From JAYZDK01 sp964604165 (GTDB taxonomy: Bacteria; Myxococcota_A; UBA796; CAJQPC01), in the NCBI GenBank assembly GCA_964604165.1, contig CAZRYF010000003.1, positions 98,298 through 162,297 on the forward strand: DNA of 64,000 nt. Reading direction: 5' to 3'. A program made the translations under genes and the position numbers. Position 1 is the first letter of the stretch, and each line of letters opens with the position of its first letter. Positions 27,035 to 36,310 of the stretch are shown here, piece after piece. The notes beneath the pieces were generated by a model. That model saw only the letters and a list, made by a program, of their open reading frames with translations. It ran no database searches and had not been told where the DNA came from.

Positions 27035-27841
27035 ATGCGTGGGCCCACTGATTCTGATAGGGGTCGGTCCGTGGAAGTCGAACTCGAGCGCAAGCAGATG
27101 GGGACCGTGGAGTCGTTCATTCGCCTCGGTCTTGGGTTTGCCATTCTGGTGGGCTGCGCCCTGGCGCTCAGTGTGATTCTGGTCCTGTTGAGCCCATGGC
27201 GAGTGGCACGGATTCGGGCTGGAAATGTATACGGGCACATGGTGGGCAGGACCCTGATCTGGTTGGGCAAGTGGGACCTGATCAAGGGCGGGTTTGAGCG
27301 ATGCGACCCCAAGAAGCCGGCGCTCTATGTGAGCAACCACACCTCGACCCTGGATATCTTCACGGGCATGTGGACCTGCCCCATCGGCGGCTGTGCCGTT
27401 GCCAAGAAGGAGATCGCCCACATTCCGGGGTTTGGCCAGGCCTATTGGCTCTCGGGCCACCTGCTCATTGACCGCGGCAACCGGGAGAGCGCCATTGCCG
27501 GATTGAGCTCTACCGCGAGGCTTGTCCAGGAGAACGGCCTGAGCCTCTGGATGTGGCCCGAGGGAACACGCAGCCCCGACGGGCAGATGCGCCCTTTCAA
27601 AAAGGGCTTTGTGCACATGGCCCTGGAGACGGGGTTGCCCATTCGGCCGGTGGTGGTGCACGATGCACACAAGTGCTGGCCGGCCCGCACCATGAAGATC
27701 TTTCCCGGGCCCCTTGCCATCGATGTGCTCCCGGACATCGACACTTCGGACTGGGCGGTGGAGACCCTGGAAGAGCACGTGGCCCAGGTGTACGAGATCA
27801 TGGAGGCAGCCCTGAAACCTCACCAGCGCTACACGCCGTGA
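27035..27841 (+). CDS. 1-acyl-sn-glycerol-3-phosphate acyltransferase (PlsC family)
   Basis: The 268-residue membrane enzyme would acylate lysophosphatidic acid to phosphatidic acid. Motif I is NHTSTLD (HX4D, about residue 100), and the third block is PEGTRS. An N-terminal helix (RLGLGFAILVGCALALSVILVLL) anchors it at the membrane. The ATG at 27035 and a TTG at 27029 are both possible; no strong ribosome site distinguishes them. Its stop overlaps the start of the RlpA-like gene as GTGA. Confidence 0.85.
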   Translation: MRGPTDSDRGRSVEVELERKQMGTVESFIRLGLGFAILVGCALALSVILVLLSPWRVARIRAGNVYGHMVGRTLIWLGKWDLIKGGFERCDPKKPALYVSNHTSTLDIFTGMWTCPIGGCAVAKKEIAHIPGFGQAYWLSGHLLIDRGNRESAIAGLSSTARLVQENGLSLWMWPEGTRSPDGQMRPFKKGFVHMALETGLPIRPVVVHDAHKCWPARTMKIFPGPLAIDVLPDIDTSDWAVETLEEHVAQVYEIMEAALKPHQRYTP

Positions 27842-28197
27842 GCGCCTGGCTCTTGTGGCTGTTGGCCTGTGGGCCCAAGCACGTGGAGACCGGAATGGCT
27901 TCCTGGTACGGCCCGGGCTTCGCCGGGCGCCCGACGGCGTCAGGGGTGGTGTTTCGGCCCTGGAAGAAGTCTGCCGCTCACAAGACCTTGCCCCTTGGAA
28001 CTGTGGTGCGGGTCAAGCGCCTGGACAATGGGCGAGTTGTGCGGCTGGTGGTGAATGACCGCGGCCCCTACGTGGACGGTCGCATCATCGACTTGTCTCG
28101 TCGTGGGGCTCGTAAGCTGCGAATGATCGACGACGGTGTGGCGCGGGTGGAGGTCAAGGTGGTGGGTTGTCGCAAAAAATACCGGGCCTGCCAATAG
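27838..28197 (+). CDS. rlpA: RlpA-like septal/cell-wall lipoprotein (DPBB domain)
   Basis: The 119-residue product has a short lipoprotein signal (LLWLLACGP) and a double-psi beta-barrel: GMASWYGPGFAGRPTASG, then LPLGTVVRVKRLDNGR and VNDRGPYVDGRIIDLSRRGA, the diagnostic RlpA signature. RlpA acts on denuded peptidoglycan glycan strands. This version lacks a SPOR domain, so it is shorter than the E. coli protein. The GTG at 27838 is set by the GTGA overlap with the PlsC stop. Confidence 0.85.
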   Translation: MSAWLLWLLACGPKHVETGMASWYGPGFAGRPTASGVVFRPWKKSAAHKTLPLGTVVRVKRLDNGRVVRLVVNDRGPYVDGRIIDLSRRGARKLRMIDDGVARVEVKVVGCRKKYRACQ

Positions 28198-28216
28198 CGG
28201 GTCGGTTTGGGCTCGC

Positions 28217-28269
28217 GGGGTCCTGACTGCCCGGGCGGATGGCGTATCCCTCGGGGGAGTCGGGACCCC
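28217..28269. terminator. Inverted repeat between convergent genes
   Basis: GGGGTCCTGACT (28217-28228) pairs with AGTCGGGACCCC (28258-28269) at 11 of 12 positions, with a 29-base loop. It lies between the stops of the RlpA-like gene and the convergent HExxH gene, as a terminator would. There is no T-run, so it is not a classic intrinsic terminator. Confidence 0.4.
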
Positions 28270-28294
28270 GGTAGAAGGAGCGTCCCGATGGGCT

Positions 28295-28858
28295 TTAGGC
28301 CAGTGTCCAGAGGGAGTCGAGGGGCGCGAATGGGGCTGTGACTCGTGCCAGGTCGGAGGTGGCGCGCAATGCCCGCTCCAACGCCTCCACCCACGGTGCC
28401 TCCTGGGCCCGCAGCCAGCCGGCCCTTGCGAGGGGAACTGATGGGGCCGAGCAGTCGGTTAACGGCGAGGCCCCTAGGTTCTCGTACATGGGGCGGTGGT
28501 CGGTGGTGACCGCAAGAAAGTTGCGCAGCCCATGGCGATCGGCGAGAGCAGCTTGCAAACGATGGGTGGCCTCTTCCTGGGCCCGGTGACGGTCGTCCCG
28601 GTTCTCCAGGCCCCAGTCGGGTTGGCCCCATCCATCGGGACCCGCCACGAGGGCATGGCAGATCTCGTGAAAGACCATCTGCGCAAGGCTGTCGTCGGCA
28701 TCAAAGCAGTCTTCCGTGCTCAAGGTCAGCACACCCTTCCCATCCCAGCTGGCAAAGACCGCGTCGCTGCGCACGACCTTCATACCCACCGCTTCCGCGG
28801 TGGACAGCCAGACCAGATCCAGCGGATCCCGGTACCGATGTGTGATCGGCCGTGTCAT
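28295..28858 (-). CDS. Putative zinc metallopeptidase-like protein (HExxH)
   Basis: The 187-residue product has no signal peptide. It contains VFHEICHALVAG, an HExxH motif where two His and a Glu would hold a metal, and a further acidic/His-rich stretch (NRDDRHRAQEEATHRLQ). The rest is unlike any family I recognise, so it may be a minimal peptidase-like fold. Its start shares bases with the stop of the transporter gene (TGATG), giving co-translation. The metal and the activity are predictions from one motif. Confidence 0.6.
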   Translation of the reverse strand: MTRPITHRYRDPLDLVWLSTAEAVGMKVVRSDAVFASWDGKGVLTLSTEDCFDADDSLAQMVFHEICHALVAGPDGWGQPDWGLENRDDRHRAQEEATHRLQAALADRHGLRNFLAVTTDHRPMYENLGASPLTDCSAPSVPLARAGWLRAQEAPWVEALERALRATSDLARVTAPFAPLDSLWTLA

Positions 28859-31023
28859 CAGGCCAGCAGGCTCTCGTGGCCTGAGTCAAGCAGGAATACG
28901 CAGGCGCTCTGGGAGGCATCCCGCAGATCCCGCAGGCGTCCCAGGTCCACACGCTGGGAGAGACCAAAGAATCGCACGTCCGCCGGCTCGGATGCCTCAA
29001 TGCCGGGCAGGAGGTCTCCCACCTGCACCGACACGCGGGTGGACTCGGGGAGGCGGCCGCGCTCAATCAGGCGGTACAGGAAGCGGCGGGCCACTTCCTC
29101 GTGTTCGGTGTCCCGAACGACCGTGCTCACCTTCAACACGCCGCCTCGCCCGGACGCGAGCAAGTACCCGAGAAGCACAGGCAGGTCCACGCTGGTGTTG
29201 TGCAGGTGCAGGCGCCAGCGAGGGCTCCGGTCCGAAAGAAAGACCTCAAAGCGCTGCCCCGAGCCCAAGAGGGTACCGTCCGGGTGGGGGAGGACCACCG
29301 CCAGGCCCAGCCTGAGGGTCAGGCAGTGGTCGAGCACCATCTGGATCGATGCTTGATCATGTTGGCTGGCGTCTACCACCACGAGGTTGGGTGGAAAGAA
29401 CGCCCCCCGCATGGCATCCATGGAGAGGAGCGCACCCCTCGAAAACGTGCCCCCGGCGATCACCGTGAACGAGGAGTAGATGCCCCGCCTGGACAGCTCC
29501 CGCCCGTGGGCCTCCAGCGCATCATAGAGGTCCGCCGTGTCCACCAGCCCCACCAGCTTCACGGAACCGTTCCTCCGGGTGGTGGCCTCCAGAAAGGGGA
29601 TCAACGAGGCCGCCTCCTCTTCGCTCATGACCGGGACCAGCAGGTCCGGCTTCCAGGCCCGGTGGGATCGCTCCAGCCTGGCGGCTCCACGGGCGGCCCA
29701 GTCTGCCACTGTGACCGCGACACCGGAACGCACGGTCTCCCAGGGGGTGTGCAGGTCCTGGCCGTGAAGCCATCGATAGATCACGCCGACAAAGACCAGC
29801 GAGGTCAGGCCAATGGTGGGGCTGCAGGCCATGAGACCCAACAGACAGGCCGCCGCGCCCACCAGGGGCACGGCGTTCGGAATCCGAAATGTGGGCCGAA
29901 AGCTGATCATCCCCAAGCGCTGTTCCAGAAAAACCACCAGGTTCAAGGCCAGGTACGTGACCATGAAGAAGGCGGTCACAATGGGGGCGATGGCATCCAG
30001 GGAGCCGGACAGCAGGAACAACCCCACAAGGGAGGTGGTGGCTACAGAGGCGTTACGGGGCTCTCCTGAAACGGGTACCTCCTCCAGCCAGTGACCCCAG
30101 GGCACTGCTCGCTGGGCAGCCATGGCCTGGAGCAATCGAGGGGCCGCGACCATGGAGGATGTGGCCGCGGTAAGGGTCGAGCCGAGGAGGCCCACGAGCA
30201 CCAGGGTGGGTACGAGCGAGTGGCTGATTGAGAGCGTCTTTTCGTACAGCAGCTCCTCGGGCGATGCCACAAGGGAGTACCAAAAGGCCGCCACGACATA
30301 CACAACGAGGGTCACTCCCCAGGCGGTGAGGGTGCCCTGGGGAATGCTCTTGCGTGGGTCAACCAGGCTGCCGCTCATGCCCACACCCACGAGGAGTCCC
30401 GTGGAGGCGGGAAAAAAGATGGCGAATGCATCCCGCATGGACGCTTCCGCCATGGTGCCTGCCCAAACAGGCGTCACCAACTCCGTGCGAAACAGCCCTC
30501 CGAAGATCGACAACAAGGCCACAACCGCCAGCCCCAGCAACACCCCTTGGGCCCGAAATGCCAGTGAAGCAGAGAGCCATGAGAGTCCGGCCACGAACCC
30601 GTAGGCGACCACCACCACCGTTCCCGTTTCCACATCCGGAAACATGTAGCCAAAGGCCTCGGTAAACGCGAAGAGGTACAAGGCTGCCGAGGCAGACTGG
30701 GCCAGGAACAAGGGGATTCCAATGGCACCTCCCACCTCTACGCCCAGGGCTTGGGCAATGATCGCGAAAGCACCCCCTGACTTCACCCGGGTGTTGGTGG
30801 CCACACTGGACACAGACAGCACCGTCGTCCCGGTGATGGTGTAGGCCGCCCCAATGATCAGAAGGGCCCCCCCCAGGCCGCAGTTTCCCACCAGCCAGCC
30901 TTCCCGCAGGTACAGCATGGCTCCCAACACCGCGAGCGCCGCAGGCCGGGTGACGCCCCGAAACGTGTCAAAGCTCTCGCCGGGTTCAGCGAGGGAGCGC
31001 GTGCCAGTGAATTCGGTGACCAA
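28858..31023 (-). CDS. APC/SLC12-type cation-chloride or amino-acid transporter
   Basis: The 721-residue product has about 12 hydrophobic segments from residue 28 to about 440, starting with AALAVLGAMLYLREGWLVGNCG, which resembles the first helices of the cation-chloride cotransporter group (LREGWLVG; then GGALLIIGAAYTITGTTVLSVSSVATN and KSGGAFAIIAQALG). The last 280 residues are soluble, with strand-helix repeats (LLVPVMSEEEAASLIPFLEAT; VVVDASQHDQASIQMVLDH), like the large cytosolic tail of these carriers. It likely moves K+ and Cl- or amino acids with an ion gradient. The family is fairly sure, the substrate is not. Confidence 0.8.
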   Translation of the reverse strand: MVTEFTGTRSLAEPGESFDTFRGVTRPAALAVLGAMLYLREGWLVGNCGLGGALLIIGAAYTITGTTVLSVSSVATNTRVKSGGAFAIIAQALGVEVGGAIGIPLFLAQSASAALYLFAFTEAFGYMFPDVETGTVVVVAYGFVAGLSWLSASLAFRAQGVLLGLAVVALLSIFGGLFRTELVTPVWAGTMAEASMRDAFAIFFPASTGLLVGVGMSGSLVDPRKSIPQGTLTAWGVTLVVYVVAAFWYSLVASPEELLYEKTLSISHSLVPTLVLVGLLGSTLTAATSSMVAAPRLLQAMAAQRAVPWGHWLEEVPVSGEPRNASVATTSLVGLFLLSGSLDAIAPIVTAFFMVTYLALNLVVFLEQRLGMISFRPTFRIPNAVPLVGAAACLLGLMACSPTIGLTSLVFVGVIYRWLHGQDLHTPWETVRSGVAVTVADWAARGAARLERSHRAWKPDLLVPVMSEEEAASLIPFLEATTRRNGSVKLVGLVDTADLYDALEAHGRELSRRGIYSSFTVIAGGTFSRGALLSMDAMRGAFFPPNLVVVDASQHDQASIQMVLDHCLTLRLGLAVVLPHPDGTLLGSGQRFEVFLSDRSPRWRLHLHNTSVDLPVLLGYLLASGRGGVLKVSTVVRDTEHEEVARRFLYRLIERGRLPESTRVSVQVGDLLPGIEASEPADVRFFGLSQRVDLGRLRDLRDASQSACVFLLDSGHESLLA

Positions 31024-31032
31024 GTGCGGAAA

Positions 31033-32157
31033 TCAGGGGGCGAAGGAGAAGTTGTGCTCTTGGCCCAAGGGAGTGCGGGGATCGCCGCCCAGGGGAGACT
31101 CGCCCACGAGCACCCCGCCCAGGGTCTTGAAAATCTCCTCGGCGTAGAAGGTGTGTCCGGCCGAGTTGAAGTGGAGCTCGTCCACCATGTAGTCGTCCAG
31201 GGGGGCTTCCAGGGTGTGGGAGGCGCCGTACATGTCCGTGAGCAGCAGGTCATCGTCAATGCCCACCAGGTCCCGGGCATCAGAAATCAGCTCGGTGACC
31301 GTTCCCTCGGGGAGGAACAGGTCCGCCAGCCCCCAGCCACCGATGGTGGACATGCTGTAGTCCACGTACAGGCAGTAGACGTAGTCTGCATCGGGGTTGA
31401 GGACCCGAAGGGCCTCCACGGTGGTGCGCACGTTCTCCAGGATCTCCACCATCAGCGCGTAGGCCTGCTCGACGGAACCATCGATGTCGCCGATGTCTGC
31501 GTCGCCCATTTCGGCTACCAGGTCGTTTCCTCCGATGGACATGATGACCAGATCTGCATCCGCGATGTTCGGCACCAGGTGTTGCTCGTAGTAGCTGGCG
31601 CCGGGCAACCAGTCGGTGGATTCGCTGCCAGGCTCCGCCACATTTCGGTTCTCCACCTCCACCAGGTCCGACAGGAGGTTCTTCAGGCGCTTTGGAAAAT
31701 AGGGGTTGCCGCCATAAGCGGGCACCGAATCACCCCAGGTGAGCATGACCAGCTCGCCCTTGTCCACAGAGGCACCCAGGTTTCGGGTGCAGTTCTTTTG
31801 AAGGCACCTGTCATCCTGGCTGTCAGCCTCCACCAGGTACACTCCGTCCTTCAGGTCGTTGAACGCGTAGGTTCCATCCGCACAGGAGCCGGTGGTCTCC
31901 TGACCTTCGGTTCCTCGCAGAGTCAAGGTGCGGGCGCCCACGGGGGTGTCGGCCTCCGCGTCCCACTCCTGGTCATAGCGGCTGGAATCCGTGGCGTCTG
32001 CGTCGATGTAGAGGCGCCCGGACACCCCGGGCCCGTCGGCGGTCAGCGCGGTTTCGCAGTCGGGAATGGAGGCGCCTTGCTCCTTGTCGTAGTCGCACCC
32101 GACGATGGAGAGCAGCGTCCAGCCAAGAAGCAGGGAAGGGGTGCGGACTTGTTTCAT
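31033..32157 (-). CDS. SGNH/GDSL-type lipoprotein
   Basis: The 374-residue lipoprotein (lipobox SIVGC) has a Cys-containing N-terminal domain of about 120 residues with a carboxypeptidase-regulatory-like look (GSCADGTYAFNDLKDGVYLVEAD) and then a GDSL-type hydrolase: TWGDSVPAYGG (block I Ser), SIGGNDLVAEMG (block III Gly-Asn), and a terminal DELHFNSAGHTFYAE (block V Asp/His). It would be an esterase on the outer surface. GGAGA lies upstream of ATG 32157. Its substrate is unknown. Confidence 0.8.
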   Translation of the reverse strand: MKQVRTPSLLLGWTLLSIVGCDYDKEQGASIPDCETALTADGPGVSGRLYIDADATDSSRYDQEWDAEADTPVGARTLTLRGTEGQETTGSCADGTYAFNDLKDGVYLVEADSQDDRCLQKNCTRNLGASVDKGELVMLTWGDSVPAYGGNPYFPKRLKNLLSDLVEVENRNVAEPGSESTDWLPGASYYEQHLVPNIADADLVIMSIGGNDLVAEMGDADIGDIDGSVEQAYALMVEILENVRTTVEALRVLNPDADYVYCLYVDYSMSTIGGWGLADLFLPEGTVTELISDARDLVGIDDDLLLTDMYGASHTLEAPLDDYMVDELHFNSAGHTFYAEEIFKTLGGVLVGESPLGGDPRTPLGQEHNFSFAP

Positions 32158-32211
32158 GGAGTCTCCGGGGCTCGACGTCGGAAACCTAACCCACCTTCGG
32201 TTGGGTCCGGG

Positions 32212-33750
32212 TCAGGAAACCGCGCGGCTCGCCAACTGCCGCATCTTGACCCGGAGAAGCTGGTCCACGGCGCTGGTCTCCTGGCCGGTCCACATGGCCC
32301 GGGCGCGATCTACAAAGCGCTGGGGGTGGGTGGCATAGGCCACCGAATAGAACAGGGCCATGAGCCCCACCTGGGTGGCGACAATCTCCGCCGTGCTCCG
32401 GGTGGGGTGCCAGGTTTGCACGGATCGACCGGAGCGGGCCAGGGCCAGGTAGAAGTAGTCCTCGTCAAAGGTGAGGCGCTTGTCTTCCCGAAGCTGGTGA
32501 AAGTCCTCGCTTCCGGGAAAGGGGCCGAACACCATGACCGAGGCATCCGCCACACCGGCCCGTGCCGTCTCCACCAGGTGTTTCGCCGTGTGGAGGATGT
32601 CCCGGCGGCTCTCATTGGGGTGGCCCACGATGTAGCAGGTTCGGGTGACCATGCCGACGTCTCGGGCAGCCGTGAGGGACCCCATCATGCGATCCAGCCG
32701 CACCTGCTTCTTGAAGGTCTTCAGCAGCTCCTTGGAACCTGTCTCAGGGTTGTAGGTGACGTTTCGCGCCCCCGTGTCGTGCATTCGCTGGAGCACCTCG
32801 GGATCCAGCACCTCGCTGCGGGTCCCGGAGGGGAGCTGCCAGGTGATGTCCAGGCCCCTTGCTTCCAGGACATCGCAGAAATCCAGGATCCATCGGCGCT
32901 TGAGCACAGCGGTCAGGTCACAGAAGTTGATGTTTTCCGCTCCCCACTCGGCCACGTAGCTGGCGATCTCGTCGACCACATCTGCTGGATCCCGCGTGAT
33001 GTACCGGGTGGTCCACATCTCCGGAGAAGAGCAGAAGGTGCACCGGTAGGGGCACCCTCGGGTGGCCAGAATCGGCATGGCCCGGCCCCGGTGCACGCCG
33101 TGGTTGTCGGCATGGCGCATGTAGGAGGCAATGGGGAAGGCGCTCCACGCCGGCCGCTGGATGTCGTCCACACTGCGAATGCGATCCCGTCTCTCTCCTG
33201 AATCTCCGCCGGTTTCGGTACGCCAGGCCACTCCCGCAAGTCCCTCTACGGACGCCTCCCGTGCAATCCGCTCCAGCAACTCAGCGAAGGTCTCCTCGCC
33301 CTCGTGGAGCACCACGTGGTCCACGTCCGGGCTCATGGCGAAGATCTGCTTCCAAAATGCGCTGGCGTTCTCGCCTCCCAGGACGATGACGACGTCGGGG
33401 AACCGGGCCCGCACGCGGGAGGCGATCTCCCGCACCACCGGCCACTCGTGGAGGAACATGTGGGTGATTCCCACTACTTGTGTAGTGGGATCCAGGCGGG
33501 CCACAATTTCCTCGGGGGAGAGGCCCTGCATCTCCAGGCTGCCCAAGCGCGGCGGGCCAGGAATTTCTCTTGTGGCATCCAGCGCTTCTCCTGCAGCGTC
33601 GATCACCTGCAACGTGTGGCCCTCGGCCTGGATCGCCGCGGCCACGTACGCCAGCCCGATGGGCGGAATCGCGCCAAAGGAGCTCAGGCTCCTGGGCAAC
33701 TGCACAATCGGTGGGCGCACGAGTGCAACCCGCAGACGCGGCGTATTCAT
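32212..33750 (-). CDS. B12-binding-type radical SAM enzyme
   Basis: The 512-residue product starts with a cobalamin-binding-like Rossmann half (residues about 8-150) without the standard DxHxxG motif being obvious, followed by radical SAM: the cluster motif GCPYRCTFC (CxxxCxxC, about residue 233) and a TIM-barrel with TYNPETGSKELLKTF. These enzymes use SAM radicals for methylation, ring contraction or other C-H chemistry. The C-terminal 120 residues are helical. No natural-product genes are adjacent, so the substrate cannot be guessed. Confidence 0.85.
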   Translation of the reverse strand: MNTPRLRVALVRPPIVQLPRSLSSFGAIPPIGLAYVAAAIQAEGHTLQVIDAAGEALDATREIPGPPRLGSLEMQGLSPEEIVARLDPTTQVVGITHMFLHEWPVVREIASRVRARFPDVVIVLGGENASAFWKQIFAMSPDVDHVVLHEGEETFAELLERIAREASVEGLAGVAWRTETGGDSGERRDRIRSVDDIQRPAWSAFPIASYMRHADNHGVHRGRAMPILATRGCPYRCTFCSSPEMWTTRYITRDPADVVDEIASYVAEWGAENINFCDLTAVLKRRWILDFCDVLEARGLDITWQLPSGTRSEVLDPEVLQRMHDTGARNVTYNPETGSKELLKTFKKQVRLDRMMGSLTAARDVGMVTRTCYIVGHPNESRRDILHTAKHLVETARAGVADASVMVFGPFPGSEDFHQLREDKRLTFDEDYFYLALARSGRSVQTWHPTRSTAEIVATQVGLMALFYSVAYATHPQRFVDRARAMWTGQETSAVDQLLRVKMRQLASRAVS

Positions 33751-33808
33751 GGGTGCAGGATAGTCGATCCGCGGGCGCGGATCAGGTGGAAGTGACTACC
33801 GCGTCCGG

Positions 33809-34705
33809 CTATTCGCCTTCGCAGCAGCGAATGACTTCCTTGGTTTCGTTTCGCATGGAGGGTCGCTTCCAGAGGCGGTTGCTCTTGGCAGCGTGGGCAT
33901 CCGGGGTGGCGCCGCGGGGGCTGTCTGGCTTGGCATTGGACAGCTCGGCCACCATGGAGGAAGGAATCTGGTCAGTCACGACGTCTTCCACGACGCCGGC
34001 CCAGAGGACTGTGCCGTAGCGGGCATCCAACATGCGCAGCTGCAGGGCCACGTTCGCGTGGCGCAGCGCGGTGGAACGGTCCTTGAACTCGCCGCGCACG
34101 GAAACATCCACGATGCGGAAGGCCAGGAGCTTCGTGGCGGTGAGCACGTCGTTGGTCAGGGAAGGGGGGGCGGGCAGCGACACGCGGGTCAGCACGTCGT
34201 CTCCCGGATCCGGTCCCAGCTCCAAGAGGTTGGTCCCCGGGGGGAGCTCGATCAGGGTCTCGCCGTCCAACAGGTACCGCTCGCCGGGCACGTAGCGCCT
34301 GGCGCCCATCAGCTCGGCATCGAGCACCATCTGGTTCTCGGCATCCTTGGTGTAGCCGGTGACTCCATACGCCACCTGCTCCCCGGAGCCTTCCTGGGCC
34401 AGCCACCGCAGGGACTCACTGTCTCGTTCCACAACGGTGATCCCCGCGCCCACGACAGCGTTCGCCAGGGCATCCTCTACGATGGAGGGGGTGGTGAGAT
34501 CTTCGGCCAGGACGGTGTCCAGGTTGACGATGGCCACCCGATCGTCCTTGGTCCAACCGTCGATGTCTTTCACCGCGTGGTAGAGGATCCGGTGCGCGGC
34601 CACGGTGAGGTGGGCGTGGTGGGTGGGGAAGTTGCCCTTCTGGGCGCAGGCCCCGAGGGTCAACAGGGCCACAAGCGAAAGGGTCACGGGCAGTGCACGT
34701 GTCAT
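33809..34705 (-). CDS. Lipoprotein with CsgG/LpoB-like fold
   Basis: The 298-residue product has a lipoprotein signal (LTLGACAQ). The following part resembles the CsgG/LpoB/FlgO fold in strand order: DRVAIVNLDTV, then a helix SIVEDALANAVVGAGITVVERDS, followed by LRMLDARYGTVLWAGVVEDVV. The C-terminal 55 residues are charged and contain a CC pair. Such proteins sit at the outer membrane in complexes or act as assembly factors. The match is by pattern only. Confidence 0.55.
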   Translation of the reverse strand: MTRALPVTLSLVALLTLGACAQKGNFPTHHAHLTVAAHRILYHAVKDIDGWTKDDRVAIVNLDTVLAEDLTTPSIVEDALANAVVGAGITVVERDSESLRWLAQEGSGEQVAYGVTGYTKDAENQMVLDAELMGARRYVPGERYLLDGETLIELPPGTNLLELGPDPGDDVLTRVSLPAPPSLTNDVLTATKLLAFRIVDVSVRGEFKDRSTALRHANVALQLRMLDARYGTVLWAGVVEDVVTDQIPSSMVAELSNAKPDSPRGATPDAHAAKSNRLWKRPSMRNETKEVIRCCEGE

Positions 34706-34820
34706 GGGGCATCTCCAGAGAGAGGGCAGGCTACCACAGGGATGAAGGCTGGAAAGGAGACGTCCGAGATGGTGTATGATCTGCCCTCGAATCAGCTTGA
34801 ACCAGATGGAGACCCACGCG

Positions 34821-35387
34821 ATGCAGGCACGATGGATTTTGGTGTTCCTTTTCGGTGGCCTCGTGAGTTGTGGCGCGAGTGACTACGCCGGGGGCCGGGC
34901 AAAGGTGAAGCTCTTTGCCGAGGACCCGGACAACGACGCGGAAGATGGGGTCGGCGTGGTGCTGCTGGCGGATGCTCCGGTGAACTTTGCCTCCTTCAAA
35001 CTGGGCCTCGTGGATGGAGATCTGTGGCGCGCCTTCGAGGCCGCCTCGGGGACCCTCTACGCACTCCAGTACAACCTCCACTCCCCGGCGGATACCGTTC
35101 CCTGGTTGGGCCGCTACAGCCCCTCCACCTGGGATCCAATGACGGATCCGGATGACCCCGAGCGAATGGTGTCCGACTACCGGCATGCCGAGGTGAGATT
35201 TGTGCAGGACGGTGTGTGGAATGCAGACCAGTCCGGGCTGGCGGTGGAGGTTACGGAAGTCTCCTCCACCGGTGTGAAGTTCGAGTGGCGGAACGTGTGG
35301 GAACAGGGATCCGGCAAGCTGGAGAATTGCGGCTTCTGGGAGGAGGAGGAATCGGGCGACTCGGGGTGGGACACCGGGTGGCGGTAG
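34821..35387 (+). CDS. Small lipoprotein of unknown function
   Basis: The 188-residue product starts MQARWILVFLFGGLVSC, a lipoprotein signal; ATG 34821 has GGAG 9 bases upstream and gives a clean signal, so longer starts at 34776/34806 are less likely. The mature part is beta-rich, with acidic strings (AEDPDNDAEDGVG) and an Asp/Gly/Trp-rich end. It is divergent from the CsgG-like gene. No family is recognised. Confidence 0.65.
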   Translation: MQARWILVFLFGGLVSCGASDYAGGRAKVKLFAEDPDNDAEDGVGVVLLADAPVNFASFKLGLVDGDLWRAFEAASGTLYALQYNLHSPADTVPWLGRYSPSTWDPMTDPDDPERMVSDYRHAEVRFVQDGVWNADQSGLAVEVTEVSSTGVKFEWRNVWEQGSGKLENCGFWEEEESGDSGWDTGWR

Positions 35388-35437
35388 TAGAGGACCAGGG
35401 ACGGTAGCGAATCAGCCCTGGGGCTCGGCATCCAAGG

Positions 35438-36310
35438 CTATCGACAGATCTCGTGGCACGGTTCCCAGTCGGGTGCGTAGCTTTCAATTCTCAGCGAGCA
35501 CCTACTCATCTTGTGTTCCTCCAGTTCTTCACATTCGGGGTGGCTGAGCACCACCTCGTGGGCGAGCATCCAGTTGGATATCCACCAGACCTGGATACCG
35601 AATGCACCTTCTGGCGTGGAGTCACATTGTCCGGAGAAAACTTCACTGGTACAGGGGGTATGACGCTCGACAAAGCCATGCGAGGCTTCGTGAATCAAGG
35701 CGGCAGCACTGTACGCCGGCGACACGGTGCCGGCCCACGTGTGGAGCAACTCGCCGACTACGAGCGTACGTGTATTGGCCCAGTAAACTGCAGCGAGGTT
35801 GGAGTCTAGAGACCCCCCGTACGTGATGCTGCTTACCCAACGGCGCATGACGGAAAGCCAAACGGCGCCAGCGCTGGACTCGTCGTTTCCATGGACCGTC
35901 AACTCCGCCCGAAAGACGAGCGGCATCATGGTGTCCTCCAACAACTCGCCTCGCGGACCCGACCGGTCCATGGCGAGCGCGAAGATCCCCGCGAGAATGA
36001 AGGTTCCCGCACCCGTTTCATCCGCCTCGCCGGGCACCAGGTTGAAACTCTCCCAATCCAGCCCTACCGAGTCCCCGAGCGCTTGGGCACATTCGGCACT
36101 CATTTCATCGTAGATCTCGTACACCGTCATTGTTGGGTGCCACGCCAACTGGCTGCACTGCTCTACAATGTGCTCGTAGGCGGCCCCTGAATCCTCGAAG
36201 CCGGAATCAGAATCCTGGGCCCCCGAGCAACCCATGTACAGCAGGCAAAGAAGGAGCAGGCCAGTCGTCGGTTGCCGGCCGCTACTCCAGCGTTCCAACC
36301 GAGCCCGCAT
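35438..36310 (-). CDS. Lipoprotein with HExxH motif, unknown
   Basis: The 290-residue product has a lipoprotein signal (LLLLCLLYMGC). An HEASHGF segment (about residue 212), an HExxH zinc motif, lies in the C-terminal half with a nearby conserved-looking Cys-rich region (TPCTSEVFSGQC). No family is recognised. ATG 36310 shares bases with the stop of the upstream gene as TGATG, which selects it over a start 13 codons earlier. Together with the upstream gene it forms a two-gene minus-strand unit. Confidence 0.6.
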   Translation of the reverse strand: MRARLERWSSGRQPTTGLLLLCLLYMGCSGAQDSDSGFEDSGAAYEHIVEQCSQLAWHPTMTVYEIYDEMSAECAQALGDSVGLDWESFNLVPGEADETGAGTFILAGIFALAMDRSGPRGELLEDTMMPLVFRAELTVHGNDESSAGAVWLSVMRRWVSSITYGGSLDSNLAAVYWANTRTLVVGELLHTWAGTVSPAYSAAALIHEASHGFVERHTPCTSEVFSGQCDSTPEGAFGIQVWWISNWMLAHEVVLSHPECEELEEHKMSRCSLRIESYAPDWEPCHEICR

